Shown here piece by piece: positions 21,426-32,934 of a stretch of 64,000 bases of DNA. Both the position numbers and the translations under genes were made by a program. Position 1 is the first letter of the stretch, and each line of letters opens with the position of its first letter. The notes beneath the pieces were generated by a model that saw only the letters and a program-made list of their open reading frames with translations, had not been told where the DNA came from and ran no database searches. The stretch lies in assembly GCA_949130495.1 (NCBI GenBank), contig OX422220.1:122077810-122141809 (forward strand), read 5' to 3'. Source of the stretch: Sambucus nigra (taxonomy: Eukaryota; Streptophyta; Magnoliopsida; Dipsacales; Adoxaceae).

Positions 21426-21857
21426 TTTTGTCGCTAATCTAGACAACCCTTACACTTGAATATCAAGGTCGATTTGGTTCAATACATCCGAACGTAACTG
21501 TCATAATCCTTGTTTGAACTATCATATAAGTTACTGAATCGTTCGACAAGTTATAATAATTTGAGTTAAATTGCTAGTACTACACATGCAATTGTATTGA
21601 TATGATGTCACTTTCCATCTAATCTATGAACTATTCAATTGAACAAGAATCAAAATTTTGATCTTCGATGATCATGCTAAACCCAGTACACTTCAATTCC
21701 TACTAACTCCAATTAACCAACATATATACAATATATTCAAGATAAGTATAAGGAATTATCACATACATGATTCTTATTTGAAACTGATGTGAGACAGCTT
21801 TACTGAAAAATAAATGTCATATATGGTTTTAAGAATAAAACCCCAATAATCTTCCAC
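21426..21857 (-). repeat. Probable 3' LTR start of the Ty1/copia element
   Basis: Downstream of the copia RNase H frame the minus strand shows a purine-rich AAGTGGAAGAT followed by TATTGGGGTTTTATTCTTAA. This resembles the polypurine tract and LTR start of Angela/Tork-type copia elements. The interval has no open frame and ends where gypsy RT homology stops. The far LTR end and a matching 5' LTR near 56.6 kb could not be aligned by eye, so extent and identity are tentative. Confidence 0.4.
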
Positions 21858-21939
21858 TTAGTCTTAAAGCCATGTACCTATGCAACTGACTCCCTACCCA
21901 TTTACTCGGAAGTCTAAAGCCCTAATTCTATAAGGATTA

Positions 21940-22984
21940 ATCATGTGTTATCGGATGAAATCCAGTTGAAAAAATTGTCACCTCCGTATTCGACCTAATA
22001 AATGAGGTGAAACCTACGTTCAATTTGCTCAACCCTTTTATTGGTTAAAGGTTCTGTCGAACTTGAAATAGTACCCCTATGTACACTAAAATATGGAATA
22101 GTCAATTGCACTTGAAATAACCTCACCCAAGTTACTTAGGAAATTCTCGATCTATATATCCTCTTTAGCTTCCTCAAAAGTGGAAACTACTTTGGCTTCT
22201 TTGCTTGAGTCAGTAATTCAATATTGCTTCACATTCCTCTAACTTATAACTCAATCTCATTGGGTAAAACCATATTTTAAGGTAGAAAACTCTGAATCCC
22301 TATCTAACTAAAAACAAAGTCTCAGTACCTAAATGATATAAGACTATTAGACTGAAATTTATTACTTATGGCCCATATTAATTCTAGTACAAAATATAGC
22401 ATAGATGAGGCTGCCCACCACCGAAGCATTAGGTATATTCCTCATTATTTATATTTGATCAAGTGTTTTAGGACACTAATACCCAGACAAAATGATTCCA
22501 TATTTGAAAATAAAATCTTTTCATGGAATCCCGATGCTAGTCTTGTGAATACAATATCGATATAATCTTCTTTGGATAATCCTAACATCCTGTTATATGA
22601 TCCAGCGAAATCTTAATCCTAAGGATGGGTTTGGCTAGTCCTAAGTACTTTATATCCAAATATCTGAACAACCATACTCTTACGTAAGACAATATACCCA
22701 CCTCTTTCCTGATTAGGAGAATATCATCCATATATCGTATTAGAAATACCACCATGTTTCCATCATGCTTCTTATCCAAACAAGTATTATTCGGACTTGA
22801 ATCAAAATCAAAATATATATTTATTTATCAAACTGAATGTTCAAAGAATTTGATGCTTAAATCCATAAATGGATTTTACAAGCTTATATCACTTATCTTT
22901 CCTGACTTCTTATGATGTATGTGTCAAGGAAATTATTTAAGAACATTGTCTTGATGCTAAAAGAATATCGACAGACTGTAGTTT
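21940..22984 (-). pseudogene. Ty1/copia reverse transcriptase and RNase H (copia element, 3' part)
   Basis: On the minus strand from 22984: an IKTMFLNNFLDTYI segment (copia DVKTAFLNG motif), CKIHLWI and NSLNIQFDK-like segments of the GLKQASRxW block, then an open frame at 22779-22582 with VVFLIRYMDDILLIRKEVG. That is the copia catalytic box YxDD, intact as YMDD. The RNase H tail near 22050-22000 reads NKRVEQIERRFHLIY (family: KHIERKFHLIREIV). The element uses the Ty1/copia order, with integrase before RT. The segment upstream of IKTMFLNN is missing here; integrase of the same strand and family lies at 44438-45420, beyond the element 2 insertion. Confidence 0.82.
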
Positions 22985-24288
22985 TATAACAACCCGTATT
23001 TTTATAGAATTAAAAGAGAATTAATTCAGTTAAATTTAAAGTACACATGTGACATAATTTAATGGAAATGAAATATTGGGGGTTGATTAAATTATTAGTC
23101 GGAGAGAAACGATTAATGTTTATTGAATAAAATTACTAAGTGAATAGTAATTACATATTTGACGTTATAAAGTGTGACAGTGTTGTAACAATATCTTAAC
23201 TCAATCGGATGTCATGTGTGGGGTAAATGAGGTCGAAATAAGAAATAAATTATGAGTAGTTCGGATGATAATTTTGAGGTCACCGATGAGTCCGGAAGGG
23301 CTGCAATAATCAAAATCGTATACTCGGGTGTGTAGTTTGGGTCTCGGGATAGTTTTAGACCAAACCGGCACCCCGAGAGGGGATTTTAATCATTTTATAA
23401 CCTAGGGTTAAGGGGATTTCGAAATTTCAAGGATTATATATAGTTGTGGTAATTGGAGTCTAGGGTACAAAGAGTAAAAAATAATTGGAGGCCAGTAGAG
23501 AGGAGAGGAAGAGTTTTCTAGGATCCTAGGAGAGGATTTTAGAGGACTCAAGATCATTTTGGCATCACAACCATTTGTGGAGAAATGATCAGAAGAGAAA
23601 CATTATCAAAAGGAACAAATCAAACATCTTTCATAAGAGGAAAATATTTCTCTTGCAAATTTTATTGTTTATCATACCCATGTAGAATAAAAACTTTTTA
23701 TTAAGGACAATTGATGTTACGCTTATAATTTGATAAGTAAAATTATAATTGGGAAAGTGATTTGACGTAGAATAAATCCAATTATAAGGAGAAAACAAAA
23801 TCAAGAGTTTTGGGAATTGAATTATGAAGTAAATCTATTTTTTTGGTGAAATTATATGAAGAACCGAAAACTATAAGATTGATGATTATGAGGGGTTAAA
23901 TATGATCATATGATGAAGTTGGACATGTTTTCTATTTAGAATTTATTCAGTTATTCAGTTCAGACTTATATTGGGATTTAGTTATTTACTGTTGTTTTCA
24001 TTTTGGGATTTGATTTTATAGCCGATGGTATATTCGACAAGATTTTTATCTATTAACTCCTTCTGATGGTCTAGGGTCTATTAATTGTGTGAATGCTTTT
24101 AATGATTTTCCATTTCTTATTATTATCAGTTTAATGAAAGAAAAAAATTGAAACCGACTTAATTAACTAATATGTGATTATTAATTAATATAATTTTCGA
24201 CAGTGATGCTAAGAATGAATCAAATGGAAAACCTATTTAACTTAATAAAGGACTGATCACCCGGTATTTAATTGAGTGGGGTTTCACA
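22985..24288 (+). repeat. 5' LTR of element 2, internally deleted
   Basis: It begins TATAACAACCCG (TG mutated to TA; the 3' copy has TGTAACAACC) and ends GGGTTTCACA, 2 bp before the primer site. At 1304 bp it aligns with both ends of the 3' LTR but lacks about 1.5-1.6 kb corresponding to roughly 42690-44265. The deletion point is near 23920-23940. The related 3 kb LTRs of element 3 contain the missing block, so the short form is derived. Confidence 0.85.
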
Positions 24289-24290
24289 AA

Positions 24291-24302
24291 TGGTATCAGA
24301 GC
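24291..24302 (+). other. Primer binding site of element 2
   Basis: TGGTATCAGAGC, the initiator-Met-tRNA type, is 2 bp from the LTR end. The sequence after it (ATTAGATTCTAGTGTCC) is close to that after the element 1 site, so the two elements are relatives. Confidence 0.85.
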
Positions 24303-24501
24303 ATTAGATTCTAGTGTCCACAGGATCTGTACGACTCACTTCAATTTTTGCGTAGCTTCTTTTGACTTAGAGCCCTATTATCAGGACTGTTGCATTCTTG
24401 ATTATGCTTTTGAGAATTGGTCTTCAGCTTTTATAATTGTATTGACTGTGAAATCATAAACTTCTAATATATTTTCAGATCCACCTAGGAGAAGAGGACC
24501 A

Positions 24502-25790
24502 ATGGGAGCAGCAACTCAAAATGGTGAGGGGCAGCCGGAGCCACAGGCGCCGCAACCTCCAGCACCATAGGGACAGTGGCAGCAGCTGAGGTGGCGACGA
24601 TAGTGGCACCGGCAATGAATACATATATGACTGCTATGGCTGAGCATTTTCCTCAGGTCCAGTAGCCACCCCAGCCAGTGGCACCAGGGGTTCAGGCACA
24701 CCCAGTACCGAAAGAGTGGCAGAGGTTTAGGGAGGCTTTCCAGAAGAGCCACCCACCAGAATTTAAAAGGAGTTCTGATGTGATTGCGGCGTGTCAGTGG
24801 AAGATAGATATTCAACGCAACTTGCCTATAGTTAACTGCAGTGAGGTGTAAAAATAAGTGCTTATACTTTTAGGTTGGTTGGGGCAGCATAACAGTGGTG
24901 GGAGCAATTACCATCGCTGCTACGAGGGATACATTGACTATTGCTGAGTTTTGGGTGCAGTTTGACCACAAATATTTTCTACCAGCTGTAGAGACTGAGT
25001 TGAGGAACTAGTTTAGTGAGGTGACTCAGGGTATTCATTATGTTGTCGAGTATGAGGAATAGTTCATTTTTTTGGCTAATTTATTTCCAGATGAGGTGAA
25101 CAACGAAGAAAGGAAGAAGGTGAGGTTTATGAATGATTTGGCTTGGAGAATCCGCCAATACTTAATTGGTAATCCCGCATTGGTGACATATATTAGTGCT
25201 GTCAATGTCGCACTATTACATTGTCAGGACCATCGCTTACATATGAAGGGGATCAAGCGAGGAGGTGAGCCCCGCCAGCAATGTAAGACATGAGGGGAAG
25301 GTTCTAGAGGAACACAATAGCAGCATTAGCCCGGAAGACTTCACGGGCAGGATTCCCGACAAGGGGATCAAGACAAGAGGTTCAAATCAGAGGGCTATCG
25401 ACCTGAGGGTGGTAATAGGAAGGGCCAACAGGGTCCTCCGTAGTAGTAGGTTCATCAGGGCCATCAAGGCCAAGGGAACAATGGAGGTGGTTAGGGTCGA
25501 GGCCAGTAGGGCCAAAACAGGGTCATTACCGTCTGGGTAATCAAAGACAGCGTCATAGAGAGTTTCCAGGCTAGTAATTTATTTATGGACAGACGAGCCA
25601 TAAGATGAGAGATTTCTTATAGCAGGGAGAGCGCCGCAGCATCACGGTGGCCCACAGGAGCAGCCAGTACAAAGGCCACCTGCGATGCTAGCCCCACCCG
25701 TGCCACCATAGTAGGGACAACTTCACTATGGCATGCCCATAATGTCTGAGATGCTGCCATTCAACAAGCCCCACAGGCACCACCAGCAAT
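24502..25790 (+). pseudogene. gag of element 2
   Basis: The ATG at 24502 opens MGAATQNGEGQPEPQAPQPP and hits a stop. The gag core is readable as KEWQRFREAFQKSHPPEF, WKIDIQRNLPIVNCSEV, ELRNxFSEV then QGIHYVVEYE near 25040, and an open frame at 25072-25293 with NNEERKKVRFMNDLAWRIRQ. A zinc-knuckle remnant YGQTSHKMRDFL lies near 25590; its Cys residues are lost. Gag would form the particle and bind RNA. It is followed directly by protease. Confidence 0.8.
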
Positions 25791-25794
25791 AGCA

Positions 25795-26165
25795 GGTACG
25801 TTCCTTATTCATGGGTTTGCGGGAAGTGTTTTATTTGATACCGAGGCATCACATTCTTTCATATCGACTAGATTTGCATGAGTTATCGGCCTATTATAGA
25901 GATATGGTAGTCTCCTTATGTGCGTGGAGTCATCGATGGGTAGCGGGTCGCTTATACATGGAGGGATATGTTGTTATCTCGGGTCGCTTATACATGTAGG
26001 GGTGTGGATATCGATGTGGGGGGATTGTGTTTAGCTATCGATCTTCTTATATTAGACATGGATGGATATGCTGTTATCTCGGGGAAGGATTGGTTAGTTG
26101 GTTATCGAGCGATGGATGATTGTTATGGGAGGGCTATTATTTTCTCTATACCTAGATAAGAGACG
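25795..26165 (+). pseudogene. Protease of element 2
   Basis: AGTFLIHGFAGSVLFDTEAS followed by HSFIST gives the active site DTEAS in place of DTGAS. After a frame change the end reads DIDVGGLCLAIDLLILDMDG then GKDWLVGYRAMDDC, the family's C-terminal block. Between them a 36 bp-spaced duplication (GGGTCGCTTATACATG at 25945 and 25981) disrupts the frame; the intervening GGATATGTTGTTATCTCGGG recurs almost exactly at 26062. It looks like a local template-switch or slippage duplication. Confidence 0.8.
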
Positions 26166-26269
26166 TTCTTAATGGCGATGCCTCTTCCTGAAGGAGGATC
26201 ACACACTCATTTATATAACATCAAGGAGGAGATCTCATAGGAGGTGGTAGTTTCTTTAAAATCAATTCC

Positions 26270-27600
26270 AGTCATGAGGGAGTTTGAGGATATATTCCAG
26301 GACATGCCCAGATTGCCACATAGTTAAGAAATTGATTTTGTTATTGATTTAGCACTCGGTATGAGACCTATTGCTCGAGCACCTTATGGCATGGCCCTAT
26401 TTAAGATGCAAGAGTTGAGAGAGCAGATTCAACAGCTCTTGGGGTAAGATTTTATTCGATGGAGTACTTCACCATGGGGAGCACCAGTGTTATTTATCCA
26501 GAAGAAGGAATGGTCACTTCGGTAGTGTATTGACTACAAAGAGTTGAATAAGGTCATAATCCAAAAAAAGTAACCACTACGTCGTATTGATGATTTATTT
26601 GACCAGCTAAGGGGAACTATTTACTTTTCCAAGATATACGATTCGATTATCACCAGTTGCATGTCAGAGAGGAGGACGTTCCTAAGACTGCTTCTCTAAC
26701 TCGATATGGGTCCTACGAGTTTAGGGTGATGCCATTCGGACTCAACAATGTGCCAAAAGATTTTATGGATTTGATGAACAAATTTTTTTGAGAGTTCCTT
26801 AACCAGTTTTTTATTGTGTTCATCGATGATATTCCAGTGTACTCTCGATTTGAGGATGAGTATGTCGAGCACTTACAGAGAGAGCCACGGAGACTTAGAT
26901 AGCATTAGTTGTATCTGGATTCAGGAGGTGAAATTTCTGGACCATATTGTATCGAACAAGGGTTTAGCCATTGATCCGAGTAAAGTTTCAACAGTGAGGG
27001 AGTGGGGACAACCCACGACACCAGTTGAGGTTCGTAGCTTTTTGGGGTTGTAAGGTAATTTCCGGAGGTACATTAAAGGTTTCTCGAATATTATGTGCCC
27101 ATTGAAAAACTTGACTCGCAAAGGAGTTCTGTTTATCTATGATGACCATTGTCAGTTAGCTTTCGATGAGCCAAAGAACAAATTGACCTCATCACCCATA
27201 CTTGCACTTCCTAAGGGAGGAGTTGCATATTGGGTCTACACTTATGCATCCTTGTAGGGACTTAGGGTGTGTTGTAGCAGGAGGAGAGGTCCATATCATA
27301 TGCATCTTCTAATCTTAATCCCCACGAGAAGAATGACCCCACACATGATTTTGGAGTTAGCCGCAATTGTATTTGCCTTGAGGATATGGAGGCACTATAT
27401 GTGGGGGGAGAAATTTACTTTGTTAACGGACCATAAATCGCTTAAGTATCAGTTCATGTAGAAATATCTAAACATGATCCATATGAGGTGGTTGAGGTTC
27501 GTGAAGGATTACTAGTTTGATATTCAGTATCATCCTTGAAAGGCTAATGTGATGGCTGACGTTTTAAGTTGGAGACGTACAAGTGAGCTAGCAGAGGTTT
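26270..27600 (+). pseudogene. RT and RNase H of element 2
   Basis: MREFEDIFQDMPRLPHS opens the RT. It is followed by [47 protein letters not shown], then after a frameshift [34 protein letters not shown] and VFIDDIPVYSRF (catalytic FIDD intact, about 26818). A deletion follows near 26880-26930. The connection and RNase H continue at 26930-27460: EVKFLDHIVSNKGLAIDPSK, VEVRSFLGL, LALPKGGVAYWVYTYASL (Tyr for the catalytic Asp of the TDAS box), [33 protein letters not shown]. The tether (YHPxKANVMADVLSWR) ends near 27585. The Athila element sits 100 bp further on. Confidence 0.88.
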
Positions 27601-27703
27601 AGAAATCGAAGTGGAGAGAGATTCAACACGATGATGAGATTGCTATGGCTTGTTTGTTCGTATTATCTTTCATGCCCAAAATTATGATGAGGGTAGTGAA
27701 AGC

Positions 27704-27708
27704 ACAGG
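27704..27708. repeat. Target site duplication of Athila element, left copy
   Basis: ACAGG precedes the TGATACGACC terminus. The matching ACAGG is at 40331-40335, directly after the terminus TGCCTAATCA. The element 2 reading frame resumes there as DSYYQDRFRQLLADRADRYS. Confidence 0.9.
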
Positions 27709-29375
27709 TGATACGACCATAAATGAGTCTAATGTGCGTGCTATTTAGGCTCAAATGCAAGCCTGTCGCTCAAGTAATAATCCGATAAGTCGGGTATCGA
27801 TCCTCAGGAAAACAAGACGAAGGAAGTCGTAACGACGTTGGAAAGATAAGGGTAATCTAGCTTTGCCTCTAAAAAGAAGAAAAAGGTGATTTGGATTGCG
27901 AAACAACTACAACTAGATGCAATTTGGAAAATAAGGAACTAATGAGACTATGACTGAATAAAATGCAACTACACTAATTAAACGAGAAACTGATGACAAT
28001 TTGACTAAAACTGTAACTTTGAAATGGTAATGATAGGTCAGTTATAATACCCCACACCCTAGTACTTCACTTCGTAGGATACTAGCTTCGGAATTAGAAT
28101 TTTAAATGAAACCGGTATTTAAGACTCCTAAGTATTACATATACGAGGGATCGTAGCCCGCACAGTATGTAAGCAAGAGACGAGTAAAGCAATGTCGCAC
28201 TAACCAATACTCGCGTCGCATTCTTAAGCATCCTGGTTACCTAGGTCAAACGAGATCAAACGTCCTACGACGATTGTAACGGTTATACAACACTATTCAT
28301 CTAAGATTTTAATTCAAACGTCTATTTCCACCATCGTGAATTACATCGAGTGGGGTTCACGCGCCCCAACCCTTAAAAACATAGCCAGTCATATTAAAAT
28401 AAGAAGAAAACATGCTCTTAATAAAAGAAGACATTTTAACTAATAACTTAACATGAAGAAGAATGAAGTTATTAACTAATGAATTAACTACAACAATAAT
28501 TAAAGCAAGAATTGGAAGAAATGTACTTAGATTGCAGAACTTGAATCAAAGCAAAATGATAAACTAGGGTTCCGGTTGTTCTTCCTTCCAAACTAACTTC
28601 AAGGCTTCTCTAAAAACGAATTAGAAGTTCCCCTAATGTTTGGGAGGAGTTAGAAATTTATACACTACGAAAAATTCAAGAGTTGGAGTCATGCAATACT
28701 TTAGCTTGAAGAAGATAATTCAAAATCTCGAACCCCGGATCGATCCAGTCAGGACATTTTGGATTGGTCTGGGTGATAACCGGATCGATCCATTTTTTAT
28801 TTCATCCGGATTGGTTCGCTAAAAAGGCCTTATGCAGAAAACTTTGGGGGCCGAATCGATCCTTTTTTTTAGGAGGACCGGATCAATCCGGTAGACTCAA
28901 CCTTATGCAGTGAATTCTGGTACCCGGATCAATCCATTGTTTGTACCATCCGGATTAGTCCGAATATTCTTCTAAATTTCTCTTGATTTTCTCTTCAAAT
29001 TCTCTGTATTATCTCACATCTTCGGGTCTTCATAACTTATATTCTAAGATTCCAATTGGGACGCCGTTTCTTCCTACGCGCTCGTAAACTCGAGATCTTC
29101 GACTTTTATTTTGAGTCCTCAATAGGATTCTTGGTGGAAATTATGCTCTTTCCCTTTCGATTTGTCTTCTTTCTTTCTTTTTTCTTGCTTCCGTTTCTTT
29201 GTTTCTTTCATGTATTAAATACTTGCAAAATCAATTAGAAATACACAAAACTCGGGATACTTGTAAGACGAAGCCATTAGCAGTGATATGAGATAAATCA
29301 ACTCGTTTTACAATGTCCGGGGTAGTAAAATCATCGAAATCAAGGGGTAAATTTGGAAGAATTTATGCCTAATCA
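27709..29375 (-). repeat. 3' LTR of Athila element
   Basis: It starts TGATACGACCATAAATG and ends TTTATGCCTAATCA, aligning throughout with 38653-40330. In the middle (28735-28970) there are several imperfect copies of a CCGGATCGATCCR or CCGGATCAATCC palindrome. It is the 3' LTR by gene orientation. Confidence 0.92.
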
Positions 29376-29400
29376 AACCCCCCTAACTTAACTTTGATCA
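29376..29400 (-). other. Polypurine tract of Athila element
   Basis: Directly inside the 3' LTR the minus strand reads AAGTTAGGGGGGTT. A very similar sequence, TAAGTTAGGGGGGGG, occurs 1.5 kb away at about 30907-30925, so the tract and its flank appear duplicated. Confidence 0.65.
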
Positions 29401-31205
29401 TCCTGAGCAATGTAAAATAATCAAAACATGACCCAACTCTAAAATGGAATAGCATACCTCTTTCGCGGGCGAGCGATTGCAATTAGCATATGCAACATGC
29501 CTTTATACCCCTAGGTTACCCTAGTAGGACGAGTTGTGTCTCGTGAGAGTTTGCAGTGAATATACCCACAAAATTTGACCCAAAGAAAACTCAAAATAAG
29601 CAAAAATTGTATAATTCAAACTTTCCAAGAAAATAGTCATCATCAATTCATGTTCATGAGTCTCAAATCATAGTGCGTGTGTGAGGAATCTGAAATTTAA
29701 CCGTTAATTTCCACCGGTTGACCATTACGTTAGTTGTCCAAAAATTCATTTTGATTCAAATTCTCACAGAAAGCTCTAACAAACGAATCTCTCGGAAGTG
29801 TGGCTATATCTCTCACTGTGCGTGATATAGAGAGTAAATGCATTGGAACCAAGTTCACGCACGTAAATAGAAAGGCGGAATTCTATGGTAAATGGATCTC
29901 ATCATCGGACTACGTTTATAGGGAAACGGAAACATCGCCTTTAATGCACACCTTTAATCTCTTTTTTTTTATCTATTTGTGTTTTAGCTCCCCACGCGGT
30001 AACCAATTTCGCAATTTTGGACTCAGTTAGGACTTTTTCGGGTTTTAAGGCGTAACGGGTACAAGGAAAGGGGCTTGGGAAATTTGGAATTGAAAAGTAT
30101 GCTTAAGATATCCATTAGTGCTTTTTCGGGCTTTTTCTCATTTTTCTCTTATTTTTCTCTTATTTTTCTATTTTTTATGCTTTTCTTTTCTTGCTATTTT
30201 TGTTGAGCATTGCTATTCTTTTGCCCCTTTTTGTTGCACTTTTTGGACTTAAATTTCTAGGATTATTAACTTTCACAATTCCGGGCCAATTGTTTTTTTC
30301 GGGTGGTCAAACGAAAGGGAAAACTCATTCGGCTCAAATTGGGTTGCAAAAAGGGTAATTTTTTTTTACGACGTTTTCTGGCCAATATTTTTGGGTGACA
30401 AACGAGGGCCTACTTCCATGTCCAAATCACTAGTCATTTTACCATATTCGTCTCGAGGTTAATTAAATTTAGAGATCTATTTAGCGCATTTTTCAAGACA
30501 ACATTCCATTTCCCATAACCGATCAAAGTGAAAGAATTGAGATCCTCGACGACTTTTTAGACGCTGAATTAGAACATTGAGTTAACAATTAACTCGGATT
30601 GATTTATAAACTCATGAAAATGATCGGCTAGAAACCTCACCGGATTTTTTAATCTCTAAATTTATTCATTAAGTTGTCTATGTTCGCTTAATTTCCATCT
30701 TTCGTCAATTTCGGCTTTGTGTACTATGTTTTTATAATTTGAGACTTTAAACCGAATTTTAACGATATTTTTTGAAAAAATTTAAATTCCAATTTTTATT
30801 TATTTTGAAGAAAAATCTTTTTGGGTTTTTCAAGATTTTTCAATTTTTTTTTGAAATTTCTGGGCATTTTTGAAACTTTGCGAAGTTTTAGAAAGACACA
30901 CTTGTGACCCCCCCTAACTTAGACTTTTGCATTGTCCTCAAGCAAAAAGGACTAAAATCTAAATCAAATCTAATTGAAAGTGCCAATAAATAAAACGGAC
31001 AAATTTCGAAAATACAGAATTTTATATAACTGATCACCAGGCATTACAAATGGAAAGGAAAAACAAACAACCATGTGAGGATAACCAACAACTACACAAC
31101 CACTTTTCAGAAATAGCATCACTGGGGCGGGGGATTGGAGCTTCCTGGTGCGCTAGGGTCATACGGGTCATAGAAGAAGCTGGGAGGGGGTCCACCAAAG
31201 TTGAG
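29401..31205. other. Non-coding 3' region of Athila element
   Basis: AT-rich with long T runs and no recognised protein. It contains a second polypurine-like sequence at about 30907-30925 on the minus strand, preceded by GAGGACAATGCAAAAGTC. That phrase is also found, in altered form, next to the true tract at 29376-29410. Short + strand ORFs here (29800-30030) have no recognisable domain. Confidence 0.6.
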
Positions 31206-32350
31206 TTAGTACATGTGAGTTTGGAGACGATGCATCATTTTCGTATCCCTTTTGTAGGCCTCTTGATCCCTATTGTATTGCGTGAGAAACTCGTCAAATC
31301 TGGATTCCACCATCGAAAGACGCCGATTAATTTCTGCATTGGCGGGCAAAAAATCAGAATTCGTATCACTATCACAATCTGCGTCACCCTTGCCCATTTC
31401 GATATCCTCCTCGTCTTCGCCGCTAATTTCTTCATCACCTCTTGCTTCCTCTTCTTCCTCACTATCCTCCTCATCGTCATCACTATCCTCCTGGGCTAAA
31501 CGGGCATGGATGGGTGCCTGTTGTCTTTCACGTTTAGTCTGGGTGGTCATCCCAAAAGGAGTTGGGAGGCACGGGAAATGCTGTGGGGGCACAATTCTGG
31601 CGTCCTCTAGCATGGACGTGTTGACTCGGACATAGGGGAGAGGAGTTTTCCCCTTTTTATGCATGGAGGTGAGAATATATCCTTATAAATGCAGGGATCC
31701 AGGCCGATGGGGGTGTTGTGGTCGAAGAGGTGATATACGAGGGTGGCTTGACGCGGGCGCATTGCCGAGTTATTACCCGTTGGGAGAATGTTTACGCACA
31801 TGATTTTGAAAGTGAGGCTCACTTTCTCGCTTAATTCACCCACCGGGTATGTTTCAGTGATCTAGTTCGCATTCGGGTCGATGCGAGATATGCATACGTC
31901 TTTGTGGGGTAAGAGGGTTGGGGTAAATCTATTGAAGTGGATTTGGAGCACCCAACGTCTGGATAAGAAGTTCCAAAGAGAATGAGACGCGGATGCTGCC
32001 TATGTAAGCTTCATCCAGGTTGTGCCTGGTGCAGATAAGTGAGTCATAGAAGGCGCTCACTTCATTGGACCATACCGCGTTTTGAGGTTCATTGAGGAAG
32101 AGACACCAACCCTGGGCCATAATAAGTGCAGTGACGGAATTGGGCATGTCATTCTAAATTATTTGACGCTCTATTTGGAGCTTGCGAGGTTGGACAAAGA
32201 AACGTTCACACCACCTTTGCTCTTAAAGGGAGCGGTAGCTGGAGGATCCTTCGCCGAGAATTTAGACGGAATCGTATTTTTGGGGAAGTGGTTGGTTGTC
32301 CATGATAGTAGGAGGGAGGAGAATTTCTGGACAGAAATAGGGAAAGAGAG
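31206..32350 (-). pseudogene. Extra (env-position) ORF of Athila element
   Basis: Three successive minus-strand frames. 32147-31929 has MAQGWCLFLNEPQNAVWSNE then VSAFYDSLICTRHN. 31843-31607 has VSLTFKIMCVNILPTGNNSA then LVYHLFDHNTPIGLD. 31664-31206 (152 residues) has a strongly acidic Asp/Glu run after residue 58 and a predicted coiled-coil tail (INRRLSMVESRFDEFLTQYN). The first two match the pattern of the 'putative plant transposon protein' domain carried downstream of integrase in many Athila elements (GWxxF..VREFYANL, then FICxNFLPSKHNSxVTKDRA..LLY). Its position after integrase is where an envelope gene would sit. The function is unknown and I see no fusion peptide or membrane anchor. 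Confidence 0.7.
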
Positions 32351-32399
32351 GAGGAGAGTGAGTAGTGGTGGGGAAAATGGGTGGGGGAAGGTGTGGATT

Positions 32400-32930
32400 T
32401 ATAGGTGGTGAGGGGAGAGGGTAGGGTAGAATTTGGAGGGAAAAGGGGGAGGTATTTGGGGGGGGAAAGGGTGTTGGGAAGGGTGGGGAAGAAAATGGGA
32501 GGGAATTAATTGGATTGGGGAAAAAGGGATGAACCCACCAGAAGCCAGACCGACCTGGGTTCCCAAGACCGGATCGATCCGAACCCCTAATTTTTTTATT
32601 TTGATTTTTCCCAAATCGGACCGATTCAGGCGCCCGAATAGGATCGATTCGGTTCCCAGATCAGTTCTAGTTCACCTATTGGATGGTCTACTCCTCTTTC
32701 AAGACTTTCGGCTTCTCCTACCAATGGTCCTAAACCTGTTTGACTCGATTACCTCTCACCTCAGTACTATGGATCTAAATGCTCGCCTCTTAAAGCGTGC
32801 TGGTGCTCGAATTCCTCCCCTTTTGTAAAGTGATCCTACGGACTCTACTATCCTAAACTACGTGTAGCTACTAAACACAAGAATTCACCCCATACACGTC
32901 GAGGGTGCGACGACCTCTCAGTTCGAGCTC
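32400..32930. other. Spacer with purine tract and GATCGATC motifs, Athila element
   Basis: A G-rich, nearly C-free tract at about 32405-32525 on the + strand is followed by ACCGGATCGATCCGAAC (about 32570), CGGACCGATTC and GGATCGATTCGG. These resemble the palindromic motifs in this element's own LTRs. The + strand ORFs across the purine tract (32433-32828) reflect composition and are not called as a gene. Confidence 0.5.
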
Positions 32931-32934
32931 ACTC

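Noticed and set aside
24516..24815. 99-residue minus-strand Cys/His-rich ORF
   Set aside because: It is opposite to gag of element 2 (Pro/Gln-rich start). The apparent Cys/His pattern is a complement artefact and has no zinc-finger spacing.
31050..31635. Two + strand ORFs of 120-149 residues with Ser-rich or Ile/Leu-rich runs
   Set aside because: They are the mirror of the acidic Asp/Glu run of the minus-strand Athila extra ORF; the Ser run is its complement. No independent domain.
31206..32350. True retroviral envelope gene in the Athila element
   Set aside because: No signal peptide, no transmembrane segment and no glycosylated ectodomain pattern. The readable motifs fit the plant transposon protein domain often found at this position.
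32433..32828. 131-residue + strand ORF
   Set aside because: It begins in a G-rich low-complexity tract and crosses the spacer with GATCGATC motifs. No domain and no conservation argument.
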